NCBI RefSeq assembly: GCF_006385255.1
Contig: NZ_VFJE01000055.1
Location: forward strand, 372,001-436,000
Direction: 5' to 3'
DNA length: 64,000 bases
Source of the DNA: Flavobacterium microcysteis
GTDB lineage: Bacteria; Bacteroidota; Bacteroidia; Flavobacteriales; Flavobacteriaceae
Shown one piece after another: positions 17,984 through 25,175 of the stretch; position 1 is the stretch's first letter, and the number at the start of each line of letters is the position of its first letter. Below the pieces are notes generated by a model. It was not told the DNA's origin. It did not search any database and was given only the letters and a program-made list of their open reading frames with translations. Position numbers and translations under genes: made by a program.

Positions 17984-18628
17984 ATGAAAGTAATCATTAC
18001 TGGTGCTACCGGAATGGTAGGTGAAGGCGTTCTGTTAGAATGTCTTGAAAATTCAGCTGTAACCAAAGTGCTGATGGTAAATCGTAAGCCTTCAGTCCTC
18101 AAACATTCTAAATTAGAGGAACTTATCGTACCTGATTTTATGAAATTGGAACAACATGCAGAAGCTCTAAAAGGTTATGATGCTTGTTTTTATTGTGCCG
18201 GAATCAGTTCTGTAGGTAAGAATGAAGCCGATTTTACGCATATTACGTATGATACGACATTGGCTTTTGCCCAAACATTGGCATCCCTCAATCCGAATAT
18301 GGTTTTTACGTATGTATCCGGGAGTCATACAGACAGTTCCGAAAAAGGAAAAATTATGTGGGCAAGGGTAAAAGGCAGGACAGAAAATGCATTGCAAAAG
18401 CTGTCTTTTAAAGCAGAATATAATTTCCGTCCGGGATTTATGAAGCCTTTTAAGGAACAGAAAAACGTAAAGACAATCTTCAAAATTATCATCCCGCTAT
18501 TTCCAATCTTTTTTCCTAAAAGTTCACTGACTATGGAACAGGTGGGCCAGGCTATGATTAATGCAGTGAGAAAAGGGTATCCTAAATCTATTTTGGAAAT
18601 ACAAGACATTAAGGAATTGGCAAAATAG
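17984..18628 (+). CDS. NAD(P)-binding epimerase/SDR-type protein
   Basis: A 214-residue atypical SDR with the N-terminal motif VIITGATGMVGEGVLLECL for the dinucleotide. It resembles short NAD(P)-binding epimerase-like proteins (NmrA/YbjT style). No substrate can be assigned. I start it at the Met in front of KVIITGATG (17984); the 15 residues obtained by starting at 17939 lie outside the Rossmann fold and are probably untranslated. It is followed by the SRPBCC and metallo-beta-lactamase genes on the same strand. Confidence 0.82.
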   Translation: MKVIITGATGMVGEGVLLECLENSAVTKVLMVNRKPSVLKHSKLEELIVPDFMKLEQHAEALKGYDACFYCAGISSVGKNEADFTHITYDTTLAFAQTLASLNPNMVFTYVSGSHTDSSEKGKIMWARVKGRTENALQKLSFKAEYNFRPGFMKPFKEQKNVKTIFKIIIPLFPIFFPKSSLTMEQVGQAMINAVRKGYPKSILEIQDIKELAK

Positions 18629-18649
18629 TATAATCTTTTTGTACTTTTG
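18617..18649 (+). promoter_or_regulatory. candidate promoter for SRPBCC-bla transcript
   Basis: TTG at 18617-18619 and TACTTTTG at 18642-18649, spacing 22 bp, just upstream of the SRPBCC start. It overlaps the end of the preceding gene. Confidence 0.5.
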
Positions 18650-18673
18650 GTACACTATTTAACCAAACGCTTT

Positions 18674-19111
18674 ATGAAATATACTGTAGAAATTGAAATT
18701 GACAAGCCTATTGACAGGGTTATTGAATTGTTTGACAATACTGATACGATGAAACAATGGATGGAAGGCTTACAGAGCGTTGAGCATTTGAGCGGTACTC
18801 CGGGACAGCCTGGTGCTAAGTTAAAACTTAAGTTTAAGATGGGCAGTCGTGAATTCGAAATGATTGAAACCGTTACAGTACGCAATCTGCCAGATGAATT
18901 TACAGGAACTTATGAGGCCAATGGCGTTTTAAATACTGTAAAAAATAGCTTTATCAAACTTTCCGATACGAAGACCAAATATGTTACGGAAAATGAATTT
19001 CAATTAAAAGGTTTTATGAAAGTGATGGCTTTCTTGATGCCCGGTGCTTTCAAAAAACAATCGCTTAAATTTATGAGCGCCTTTAAAAAGTTTGTAGAAA
19101 GCCAAAACTAA
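18674..19111 (+). CDS. SRPBCC-family protein
   Basis: A 145-residue START-like domain protein beginning MKYTVEIEIDKPIDRVIELF, with a C-terminal amphipathic helix (FKKQSLKFMSAFKKFVES). The ligand is unknown. The start chosen at 18674 matches the family start; nine extra upstream residues overlap the promoter region. The stop codon is 4 bp before the metallo-beta-lactamase start, so the two are translationally linked. Confidence 0.83.
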   Translation: MKYTVEIEIDKPIDRVIELFDNTDTMKQWMEGLQSVEHLSGTPGQPGAKLKLKFKMGSREFEMIETVTVRNLPDEFTGTYEANGVLNTVKNSFIKLSDTKTKYVTENEFQLKGFMKVMAFLMPGAFKKQSLKFMSAFKKFVESQN

Positions 19112-19115
19112 AACC

Positions 19116-19868
19116 ATGAAATCAAACGGAATTGCTCAGAATAAGAAAACATTTTTTTTGCCTGTGCTTTTTTTCATGTTGCTTCTTTCTGAAACATTTT
19201 TCGGACAGGCTGCAGTTTCCAAGTTGAAAATTACGCCTCTGGCGGATGATTTTTATATCTATACTACTTACAAAGATTTAGACGGAACAGTATTCCCTTC
19301 TAATAGTATGTATGTGGTGTCAGACAAAGGAGTAATTCTTATCGATACGCCTTGGGATGAATCCGAATTTCAACCTTTGCTTGACAGTATTTACAAACGG
19401 CATAACAAACCCGTAATATTTTGCATTGCCACCCATTTTCATGACGACCGTACTGCAGGATTCGAATATTATAAAAAGAAAGGCATTCCTACCTATTCGT
19501 CCAAATTGACATATGATTTATGCCAGAAAAACGGGAATGTGCAGGCGGAACATTATTTTGAAAAAGATACTGTTTTCAACATCGGAAACAAGAAATTTGA
19601 AACCTATTATGCGGGAGCCGGACATACGCAGGACAATATTGTTATCTGGTTTGGAAAACAAAAAATTCTGTATGGAGGCTGTCTTATAAAAAGCACAGAA
19701 AACGAAAGTTTGGGCAATATAGCCGATGCCGATTTAAATGCCTGGGAAGGTACTATGAGAAAACTTATAAAGAAATATCCGAAACCGCATTATGTCATTC
19801 CAGGACATTTTGGTTGGGAAAGTAACAAGGCGATGCAACATACTCTAAACTTGCTCACAAAGAAATAA
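19116..19868 (+). CDS. subclass B1 metallo-beta-lactamase
   Basis: A 250-residue protein with an N-terminal signal peptide (hydrophobic segment about 13-29, ending FFGQA). All B1 zinc ligands are visible: H107-x-H109-x-D111 in THFHDDRTAG, H170 in GAGHTQDN, C189 in YGGCLIKS and H231 in PGHFGW. The Cys ligand separates B1 from B3 enzymes, and the arrangement matches flavobacterial chromosomal enzymes (JOHN/IND/TUS-like group). It should hydrolyse beta-lactams, probably including carbapenems, in the periplasm; the spectrum cannot be read from the sequence. It lies 4 bp after an SRPBCC gene. Confidence 0.9.
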   Translation: MKSNGIAQNKKTFFLPVLFFMLLLSETFFGQAAVSKLKITPLADDFYIYTTYKDLDGTVFPSNSMYVVSDKGVILIDTPWDESEFQPLLDSIYKRHNKPVIFCIATHFHDDRTAGFEYYKKKGIPTYSSKLTYDLCQKNGNVQAEHYFEKDTVFNIGNKKFETYYAGAGHTQDNIVIWFGKQKILYGGCLIKSTENESLGNIADADLNAWEGTMRKLIKKYPKPHYVIPGHFGWESNKAMQHTLNLLTKK

Positions 19869-19879
19869 ATTCTGGTTTT

Positions 19880-20713
19880 TTATAAAAACAGCCAGTTTAT
19901 TGTAGCATTTTCTTGTAAAGAAACCGACTTGAAAAATGCCTTAGGAGCTAATCCCGTAAATGCTTTAAAATCTTTGATGAGGTGTGATTGGTCATAAAAA
20001 GAACTGTCATAGCTCAACGTACCTTTGCCTTTATCTTTGTTAGCAAGTTTGGTGTTTTTAGCCATCGTTTCTCTGAACCGTTGTATTTTCCTAAACTCAG
20101 AAGGTGTTTTACCAACGTGAATATGGAACTGTCTCGCAATATTTTGCCGGCTCGTATGGTGTTTTACAGCAAGCTTTTCAATAGATGCTTCTTCCGCATT
20201 TTCCGTTAGTTCCAGCAATACATCTTGTATCAGAGGATTTTCAAAACCGATAAGCTTGGACAGCCAATATTTTTCAATCTGGTTTCGCTGCTCTTCCTTA
20301 TTGTTTTCATTCAAAATCGACTTCAAGGTCGTTTCATAATCCTCGAAAGGAGCAAAAGAACTATAAGAATTTTCAAGATAATGCTCTAACGGTTTTGAAA
20401 TAAAAGCATTCAGCCCTAAAGGCTTGAAGTAAAAAGTAACCTCCCTGATCTTGCCTTCATAATGCACTTTAAACGGTTTTTTATAATGGCAGATGAGAGT
20501 GGAAAGAAAAGCAGCCTCTTTTTTTTCTTCTACAAAAGCCCCCTTGTCATCCATGACTATCTGTGCATCTGTAATTACAGACACGATACTGAAATTGTTC
20601 GGGAAAGTAAAATATTCAACAGTAGGCTCATCTCTTTCCTTTTCTAGGAAATAATAACCTTCAAGATATTGGGAAAGGAGTTTATTTTTAGGCCTGAAAT
20701 ACTGTAGCTGCAT
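19880..20713 (-). CDS. AraC-family transcriptional regulator
   Basis: A 277-residue cytoplasmic regulator. The N-terminal 150 residues form a cupin-like sensing domain of the type that starts LQYFRPKNKLLSQYLEGYYF. The C-terminal AraC HTH pair lies at about 165-265 (ASIEKLAVKHHTSRQNIARQF, and FYDQSHLIKDFKAFTGLAPKAF in the second HTH, split here). It lies 47 bp downstream of the WYL-regulator gene on the same strand and may be co-transcribed with it. It is convergent with the metallo-beta-lactamase gene. Confidence 0.87.
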   Translation of the reverse strand: MQLQYFRPKNKLLSQYLEGYYFLEKERDEPTVEYFTFPNNFSIVSVITDAQIVMDDKGAFVEEKKEAAFLSTLICHYKKPFKVHYEGKIREVTFYFKPLGLNAFISKPLEHYLENSYSSFAPFEDYETTLKSILNENNKEEQRNQIEKYWLSKLIGFENPLIQDVLLELTENAEEASIEKLAVKHHTSRQNIARQFHIHVGKTPSEFRKIQRFRETMAKNTKLANKDKGKGTLSYDSSFYDQSHLIKDFKAFTGLAPKAFFKSVSLQENATINWLFL

Positions 20714-20760
20714 GAGGCTAAGTTCTGTTTTTATCTGATACGGACGATAGGTATTGGGAT

Positions 20761-21783
20761 TTATTTAACGGGCTGATCGTATTTTTTTAATGCCTTTTTA
20801 TGCTTTTCGCTGATTCGTTGTCTAAGACTCTCAGGAGCCAGCACTTCAATTCCTTCAGCAAATCCCATAATCAGTCTTTCGAATTCGTAATTGATATTTA
20901 ATTTCAGGCTGATTACAATACTTCCGCCTTCCCGATGTTCTTCAATTTTTTGGGAGTGGTGAAATGGTTTTGTTATTACATAAGGCGCATTATGAGTGTC
21001 TATCCACAAACGGATATTTCTGACTCTTTGGCCTTCGCTAACCGAAACGCCGATCACGTCTTTGTAGAAATCTTCTGCATTGAAATTCTCTTCAGCATAA
21101 GGATGATTAAAATCAAAATCAACTGCTTCGATACGATCTAACGCCAAGTTGACAATTGGTAAAGCTGCTTTTTTCTTACCAACCAAAAACCAGCGGTTAT
21201 TGAATTCTTTTAAAATGAACGGATGAAAGATAAACTGTTGAGGTTCTCTGGATTTAAACGATTTATAAGTAAGCACCACTACAACTTTTTTGATGATGGC
21301 TTGGTATAGTATATCCAGAAAATGCAATCCTTTTAAGTTCTCATTTTTATCCAGATAGATAACAGGTTGGGTATGCGATTTCTCTGCATAAATCTTATCT
21401 TCAAGACGCTGCAATATATCGGATACATCATTGAATAAAGAAAAATCCTTAAACTGCTTGAGCATAGAAACGGTTTCGGTTAGTACATTGATATCCGTTT
21501 CGGTTAGCGGAATATCGGTTATAGTATATTCCTCGTCTTCATATTTGTAGTACTTTTTCTCATAGACCACAATAGGTGCATTATAGCCCAGTTTTTCACT
21601 TCGCATGAGCTGGATGTCAAGCTGTGTGGTTCTTTTGCTTACAGAATTTTCTTTGCCTTCGTATTCAAATAATGCTTCAGAACAAGCTTCCATCAAATCT
21701 TCCAGAGTCCATTTTCTATACTGGTTCTGTAGGCATTTATCAATGGTTTTATAACGGATAAGGGCATTCTTGTTTTGAGACAT
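20761..21783 (-). CDS. WYL-domain transcriptional regulator (candidate controller of the RNA-repair regulon)
   Basis: A 340-residue protein with an N-terminal winged-helix region (about 1-65, YRKWTLEDLMEACSEAL) and a WYL domain at about 165-245 whose core is HPFILKEFNNRWFLVG, followed by a WYL C-terminal extension. WYL domains bind nucleic acid or nucleotide ligands and often sit in regulators of defence and DNA-damage genes. The gene is divergent from a tRNA-like RNA. The dyad between them overlaps the -33 element of this gene's own promoter and recurs at rtcB and the RING/TerD operon. I infer that this protein binds the dyad and autoregulates. Confidence 0.88.
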   Translation of the reverse strand: MSQNKNALIRYKTIDKCLQNQYRKWTLEDLMEACSEALFEYEGKENSVSKRTTQLDIQLMRSEKLGYNAPIVVYEKKYYKYEDEEYTITDIPLTETDINVLTETVSMLKQFKDFSLFNDVSDILQRLEDKIYAEKSHTQPVIYLDKNENLKGLHFLDILYQAIIKKVVVVLTYKSFKSREPQQFIFHPFILKEFNNRWFLVGKKKAALPIVNLALDRIEAVDFDFNHPYAEENFNAEDFYKDVIGVSVSEGQRVRNIRLWIDTHNAPYVITKPFHHSQKIEEHREGGSIVISLKLNINYEFERLIMGFAEGIEVLAPESLRQRISEKHKKALKKYDQPVK

Positions 21784-21832
21784 TTTTTCTGATTTTAGAT
21801 AGAAGAAAGTAAAAAGTATTTGCTCGTTTAGT

Positions 21833-21864
21833 CAAAAATAGAAATTCTTTTTTACTGCGCAAAA
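21833..21864 (-). promoter_or_regulatory. promoter of the WYL regulator, overlapped by the dyad
   Basis: On the minus strand, -33 TTTTG (21860-21864) and -7 TATTTTTG (21833-21840) are spaced exactly 19 bp. The -33 element lies inside the dyad 21855-21875, so a protein bound there would shut off this promoter. Confidence 0.7.
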
Positions 21865-21892
21865 TAATTGCGTAGTAGAGGAATCATCTTTG
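21855..21892 (+). promoter_or_regulatory. regulon dyad and -7 element upstream of the tRNA-like RNA
   Basis: The dyad CTGCGCAA-AATAA-TTGCGTAG (21855-21875) lies 11 nt before TCTTTG (21887-21892) of a CATCTTTG -7 element. There is no -33 TTG at the usual distance, and the dyad occupies that place. This suggests activator-dependent transcription. The same arrangement recurs at 23662 and 31761. Confidence 0.8.
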
Positions 21893-21898
21893 TACCAT

Positions 21899-22148
21899 CA
21901 AAATAATAAGGCCTTGTAGCTTAAAGGGAAAAGCCTGTGGCAAAATTTACTGGCCATTGAGTTTACGGATATTCCGGTTAGACCTGCGCGGACTAATGGG
22001 TAGAATTTACAGAAGCACCGAAATCGTTAGGGAAAGTAGGGAAGCGTATTTGCAGCCGTAATGCCCGAGAGGGAATGTGAGTTCGAATCTCATCAAGGTT
22101 ACAAAAAAAAGAACCTGACTGATTATAAAAATTGGTCGGGTTCTTTTG
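21899..22148 (+). ncRNA. tRNA-like non-coding RNA with ~140-nt internal insertion
   Basis: The expected transcript runs from about 21899 to the terminator ending near 22148. The body 21910-22101 begins and ends like a tRNA. The acceptor stem is GGCCTTG/CAAGGTT (7 bp, two G-U), the D arm is GCTT-N8-AAGC, and the T arm is GTGAG-TTCGAAT-CTCAT. A discriminator A is followed by CA. Instead of a normal anticodon arm, about 140 nt separate D and T arms. These include small hairpins such as CGGA-TAT-TCCG and CCC-GAGA-GGG (GNRA loop). No long open frame lies within. It may be a Y-RNA-like or decoy RNA. Confidence 0.72.
22105..22147. terminator. terminator of the tRNA-like RNA
   Basis: An AAAAGAACC... 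/ ...GGGTTCTTTT hairpin that starts 4 nt after the tRNA-like body. It can also act for the minus-strand sterol-desaturase-like gene. Confidence 0.8.
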
Positions 22149-22173
22149 TATTAGATTTTGATAGTAATGAATA

Positions 22174-22896
22174 CTATTCTTTATGTACATCTTTAAACTT
22201 AAACATGTCAAATAGCCGTTGTTCTTTTTCATTATCAAAACCGCATGTTGATTTAAATTCTTTAGGGTTTTCATAAGTTCCAAACAACATATCCCACCAT
22301 ACAATATCACCATAATTATTAGTGTGTTTGTCATATTCGTGATGAATTCTGTGCATTTCTGGACGCTGAAAAATATAGCCAATCCATTGCGGGGTTTTTA
22401 CGTTGGTATGATAAAAAAATTCTCCAAGAGCTGTAAATAGCGTATATACAGCACCAGCTTCTAAACTCAATCCCAACGTAGTAAAAACCAAAAGGCTTCC
22501 TATAATTGAATTTACAGTCATTTCTAAAGGATGTTTGTAAAAAGAGGTGATTACTTCCAAGCGTTGTGGACTGTGATGAATTTGATGGAAATGTGTCCAT
22601 AAAAAATCAATTTTATGTCTCCATCGATGCCACCAGTAAAAGATAAAAGTAGCTATAAAATATGCGATTAATCCTCCGAAGAAGGAATTCACATAGTCTG
22701 ATAATTTAAACAAGGAAGTCTTAGCCAACCATATTTCCCATGTATATCCTGCCAATATCACTATGCCAAGCTGAATAAAATTTACAGCCAGTACTCTTAT
22801 GGTCCAGGTTGGCACATCAGGTAATTTCCAGCCGGGTGTCAATCGCTCTAATAAAAAGCAAAATCCAAATACGATAAAGATGATAAGTAGTGTCAT
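22174..22896 (-). CDS. sterol desaturase / fatty-acid hydroxylase family protein
   Basis: A 240-residue integral membrane di-iron enzyme. The eight-His pattern of the family is visible: HRWRH in the first cluster, HFHQIHH in the second, HRIHH with a following DKHTNNYGD in the last. Four or five hydrophobic segments surround them. It should hydroxylate or desaturate a lipid; the substrate is unknown. It lies downstream of a Crp/Fnr-type gene on the same strand. It is located between regulon members but has no regulon dyad. Confidence 0.9.
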   Translation of the reverse strand: MTLLIIFIVFGFCFLLERLTPGWKLPDVPTWTIRVLAVNFIQLGIVILAGYTWEIWLAKTSLFKLSDYVNSFFGGLIAYFIATFIFYWWHRWRHKIDFLWTHFHQIHHSPQRLEVITSFYKHPLEMTVNSIIGSLLVFTTLGLSLEAGAVYTLFTALGEFFYHTNVKTPQWIGYIFQRPEMHRIHHEYDKHTNNYGDIVWWDMLFGTYENPKEFKSTCGFDNEKEQRLFDMFKFKDVHKE

Positions 22897-23016
22897 TTTA
22901 ATTTGAGTTTATTGTTGTGCTTTGTAGCGCAACAAGAATTACATTTGTTTTTTAAGGCCTACGAATACAAATGTAATAGTGCTCTTTATTAGAAATGATG
23001 CACCTGAGTTAACAAA

Positions 23017-23595
23017 TTACTGCACTATCCTTTTTCTTATCCTGCTAAGGGATTGTGGTTTTACACCCACAAAAGAAGCAATAAGATATTGGGGAATTCT
23101 TTGTGTGAGATCTTTGTAATGATTTAAGAAATAGCGGTAACGGTCTTCGGGATTATAACGGTGGACAGTCAAAAGTTGGTCGACCATAATGATGAAACGA
23201 TGTTCAATAATAACTCTGCCTAATAAGTTGGCATTTCGGGAGATTTTATACAATTTTTGCAACTCTTCATATTCGATTACCAGTAATTGGCAATCTTCCA
23301 GCGCTTGAATATTTTGAAGTGAAGGCTCCTTGGATATGAAACTGCCATAGTCAGCAATAAACTCGCCCTCTTTGGTAAACTCCAAAGTAGATTCTTCTTC
23401 ATTTTTAAAAACAAAATAGCGAACTAATCCTTTGCATAAAAATCCCAATCTGTGATTGACTTCTGTGGATTGCAAAAAGAATTCATTTTTCTTTAATGAG
23501 TATGGTTTAAATGCTTTTCGAAACATTGTTTCTTCTTCAGAATCAAGTTCCGTGATTTGCTTTAAAGAATTTAAAAGTATATCATAAGAATCCAT
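23017..23595 (-). CDS. Crp/Fnr-family regulator
   Basis: A 192-residue protein with an N-terminal cyclic-nucleotide-binding-type beta barrel (about 25-115, FVFKNEEESTLEFTKEGEFI) and a C-terminal HTH region (about 150-192, IPQYLIASFVGVKPQSLSRIR). It has no FeS Cys cluster. The effector is unknown. It probably regulates the adjacent desaturase-like gene. It is divergent from rtcB, with the regulon dyad in the shared intergenic region. Confidence 0.87.
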   Translation of the reverse strand: MDSYDILLNSLKQITELDSEEETMFRKAFKPYSLKKNEFFLQSTEVNHRLGFLCKGLVRYFVFKNEEESTLEFTKEGEFIADYGSFISKEPSLQNIQALEDCQLLVIEYEELQKLYKISRNANLLGRVIIEHRFIIMVDQLLTVHRYNPEDRYRYFLNHYKDLTQRIPQYLIASFVGVKPQSLSRIRKRIVQ

Positions 23596-23661
23596 TGCAT
23601 GCTATTTATATACAATACTACATAAATTTGCTTAAAGTGTAGATTTTAAAATAAAAAATAA

Positions 23662-23699
23662 CTGCGCAAAATAATTGCGTAGGTGCATGTGCATCTTTG
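23662..23699 (+). promoter_or_regulatory. regulon dyad and -7 element upstream of rtcB
   Basis: CTGCGCAA-AATAA-TTGCGTAG (23662-23682), 11 nt, then TCTTTG (23694-23699). From the -7 element onward the sequence CATCTTTGTACCATCAAAA is identical to that at the tRNA-like RNA, so the two promoters are recent relatives. Confidence 0.82.
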
Positions 23700-23711
23700 T
23701 ACCATCAAAAA

Positions 23712-25142
23712 ATGGAAAACATGAAAACACCAATCAACGGAACCGATTTGCTGGAATTAGGATATCCTCAAGGAAGCGTTATCGGGATTGCCTTAAACGT
23801 AAACAAAAAGAGAACTGGTCATACAAAAGAGCAGATGTTGGATTTGTATAAAAAAGTACTGGAGACACCAGAGAATTATATCGACGATGCGCTTTTTGGA
23901 AAATTAGCCACGGCATTAATCGAAAAGTTTGCAGAAAAACCGGAAGATTTTATTGCCCTGAATCCAAACCCGAAAGCCTTTTCGTCTTATGGATTAAACC
24001 ATATTGAAGCAGGTGCTATTGATCAGATGAAAATTGCCATGCAATTGCCTGTTACGGTTGGTGGTGCCCTGATGCCAGATGCACACCAAGGTTATGGATT
24101 GCCAATTGGAGGCGTATTGGCTACACAAAATGCTATTATTCCTTATGGAGTAGGTGTGGATATCGGTTGTAGAATGGCCCTGTCGGTTTATGATATTCCA
24201 GAAGATTTTTATTATGAGAACGAACATAAATTCAAGAGAGAACTGATTGCTCATTCTAAATTTGGTGCTGGACACGGTTTCCAGGGGCAATACAGAGCAG
24301 ACCATGCCGTACTGGAAAGCCCTGATTTTGAAACTAACCCGTTTGTCAAGAACTTAAAAGATAAGGCCTGGTCACAATTAGGATCTTCTGGTGGAGGAAA
24401 CCATTTCGTAGAATTTGGGATTTTAGAGTTTGAATCGGATGATGCTGTTTTGGGTATTTCCAAAGGAAAATATGTTGCTTTGTTGACACATTCGGGTTCC
24501 AGAGGTTTTGGTGCTACTGTTGCCGGGCATTATACTAAAATTGCAAAAGAGTTATGTCCATTACCAGAAGTGGCAAGAAATCTGGCTTATCTGGATATGA
24601 ATTCAGAGATGGGACAAGAGTATTGGATAGCCATGAATTTGGCAGGAGATTATGCTTCGGCTTGCCATGAAATTATCCATAACAAGATGCAGCAGGCATT
24701 AGGTGCTGAGGTATTAGCGAAAGTGGAAAACCATCATAATTTTGCATGGAAAGAAATCTGGAATGGAGAAGAAGTAATTGTACATAGAAAAGGAGCAACT
24801 CCGGCTGCAAAAGGCGTGATGGGAATCATACCGGGAAGTATGACGGCACCGGGATTTCTGGTAAGAGGAAAAGGAGAAGAGAATGCTATCAATTCGGCTT
24901 CGCATGGTGCCGGACGACAGATGAGCAGAGGTCAGGCCTTTAGGACGATTACCAAAAATGAAATGCAGGCCGTCCTAAACCATCATGGCGTAACGCTGAT
25001 TGGTGCCGGACTGGACGAAGCGCCAATGGCCTATAAAGATATCAACCAAGTCATGGCATCGCAACAGGAACTAGTAGATGTAGTAGCGAAATTTACTCCT
25101 AAAATGGTGCGTATGGCAGATGACGGAAGTAGAGAAGATTAA
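23712..25142 (+). CDS. rtcB: RNA-splicing ligase RtcB
   Basis: A 476-residue Mn/GTP-dependent RNA ligase that joins 2',3'-cyclic phosphate (or 3'-phosphate) ends to 5'-OH ends. Such ends are left by many ribotoxins and anticodon nucleases. Family motifs are all present: PDAHQGYGLPIGGV, GVDIGCRMALSV (metal-binding Cys), GGGNHFVEFG, LTHSGSRGFG and SHGAGRQMSR with the guanylated His. The Met at 23712 lies only about 7 nt after the expected transcription start; 23721 (MKTPINGTDLL) is an equally good start. It is controlled by the shared dyad and followed by a terminator. Confidence 0.95.
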   Translation: MENMKTPINGTDLLELGYPQGSVIGIALNVNKKRTGHTKEQMLDLYKKVLETPENYIDDALFGKLATALIEKFAEKPEDFIALNPNPKAFSSYGLNHIEAGAIDQMKIAMQLPVTVGGALMPDAHQGYGLPIGGVLATQNAIIPYGVGVDIGCRMALSVYDIPEDFYYENEHKFKRELIAHSKFGAGHGFQGQYRADHAVLESPDFETNPFVKNLKDKAWSQLGSSGGGNHFVEFGILEFESDDAVLGISKGKYVALLTHSGSRGFGATVAGHYTKIAKELCPLPEVARNLAYLDMNSEMGQEYWIAMNLAGDYASACHEIIHNKMQQALGAEVLAKVENHHNFAWKEIWNGEEVIVHRKGATPAAKGVMGIIPGSMTAPGFLVRGKGEENAINSASHGAGRQMSRGQAFRTITKNEMQAVLNHHGVTLIGAGLDEAPMAYKDINQVMASQQELVDVVAKFTPKMVRMADDGSRED

Positions 25143-25143
25143 A

Positions 25144-25175
25144 AATAGCAGGCTAAAATTGCCTGCTATTCTTTT
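25144..25175. terminator. bidirectional terminator after rtcB
   Basis: AATAGCAGGC / GCCTGCTATT stem with a 7-nt loop followed by CTTTTAT. It overlaps the last codons of the convergent gene. Confidence 0.75.

Noticed and set aside
21910-22101. Group I intron inside a tRNA gene
   Set aside because: The insert is only about 140 nt, too short for a group I core, and I could not find P/Q/R/S-like elements or a pairing for a normal anticodon stem.
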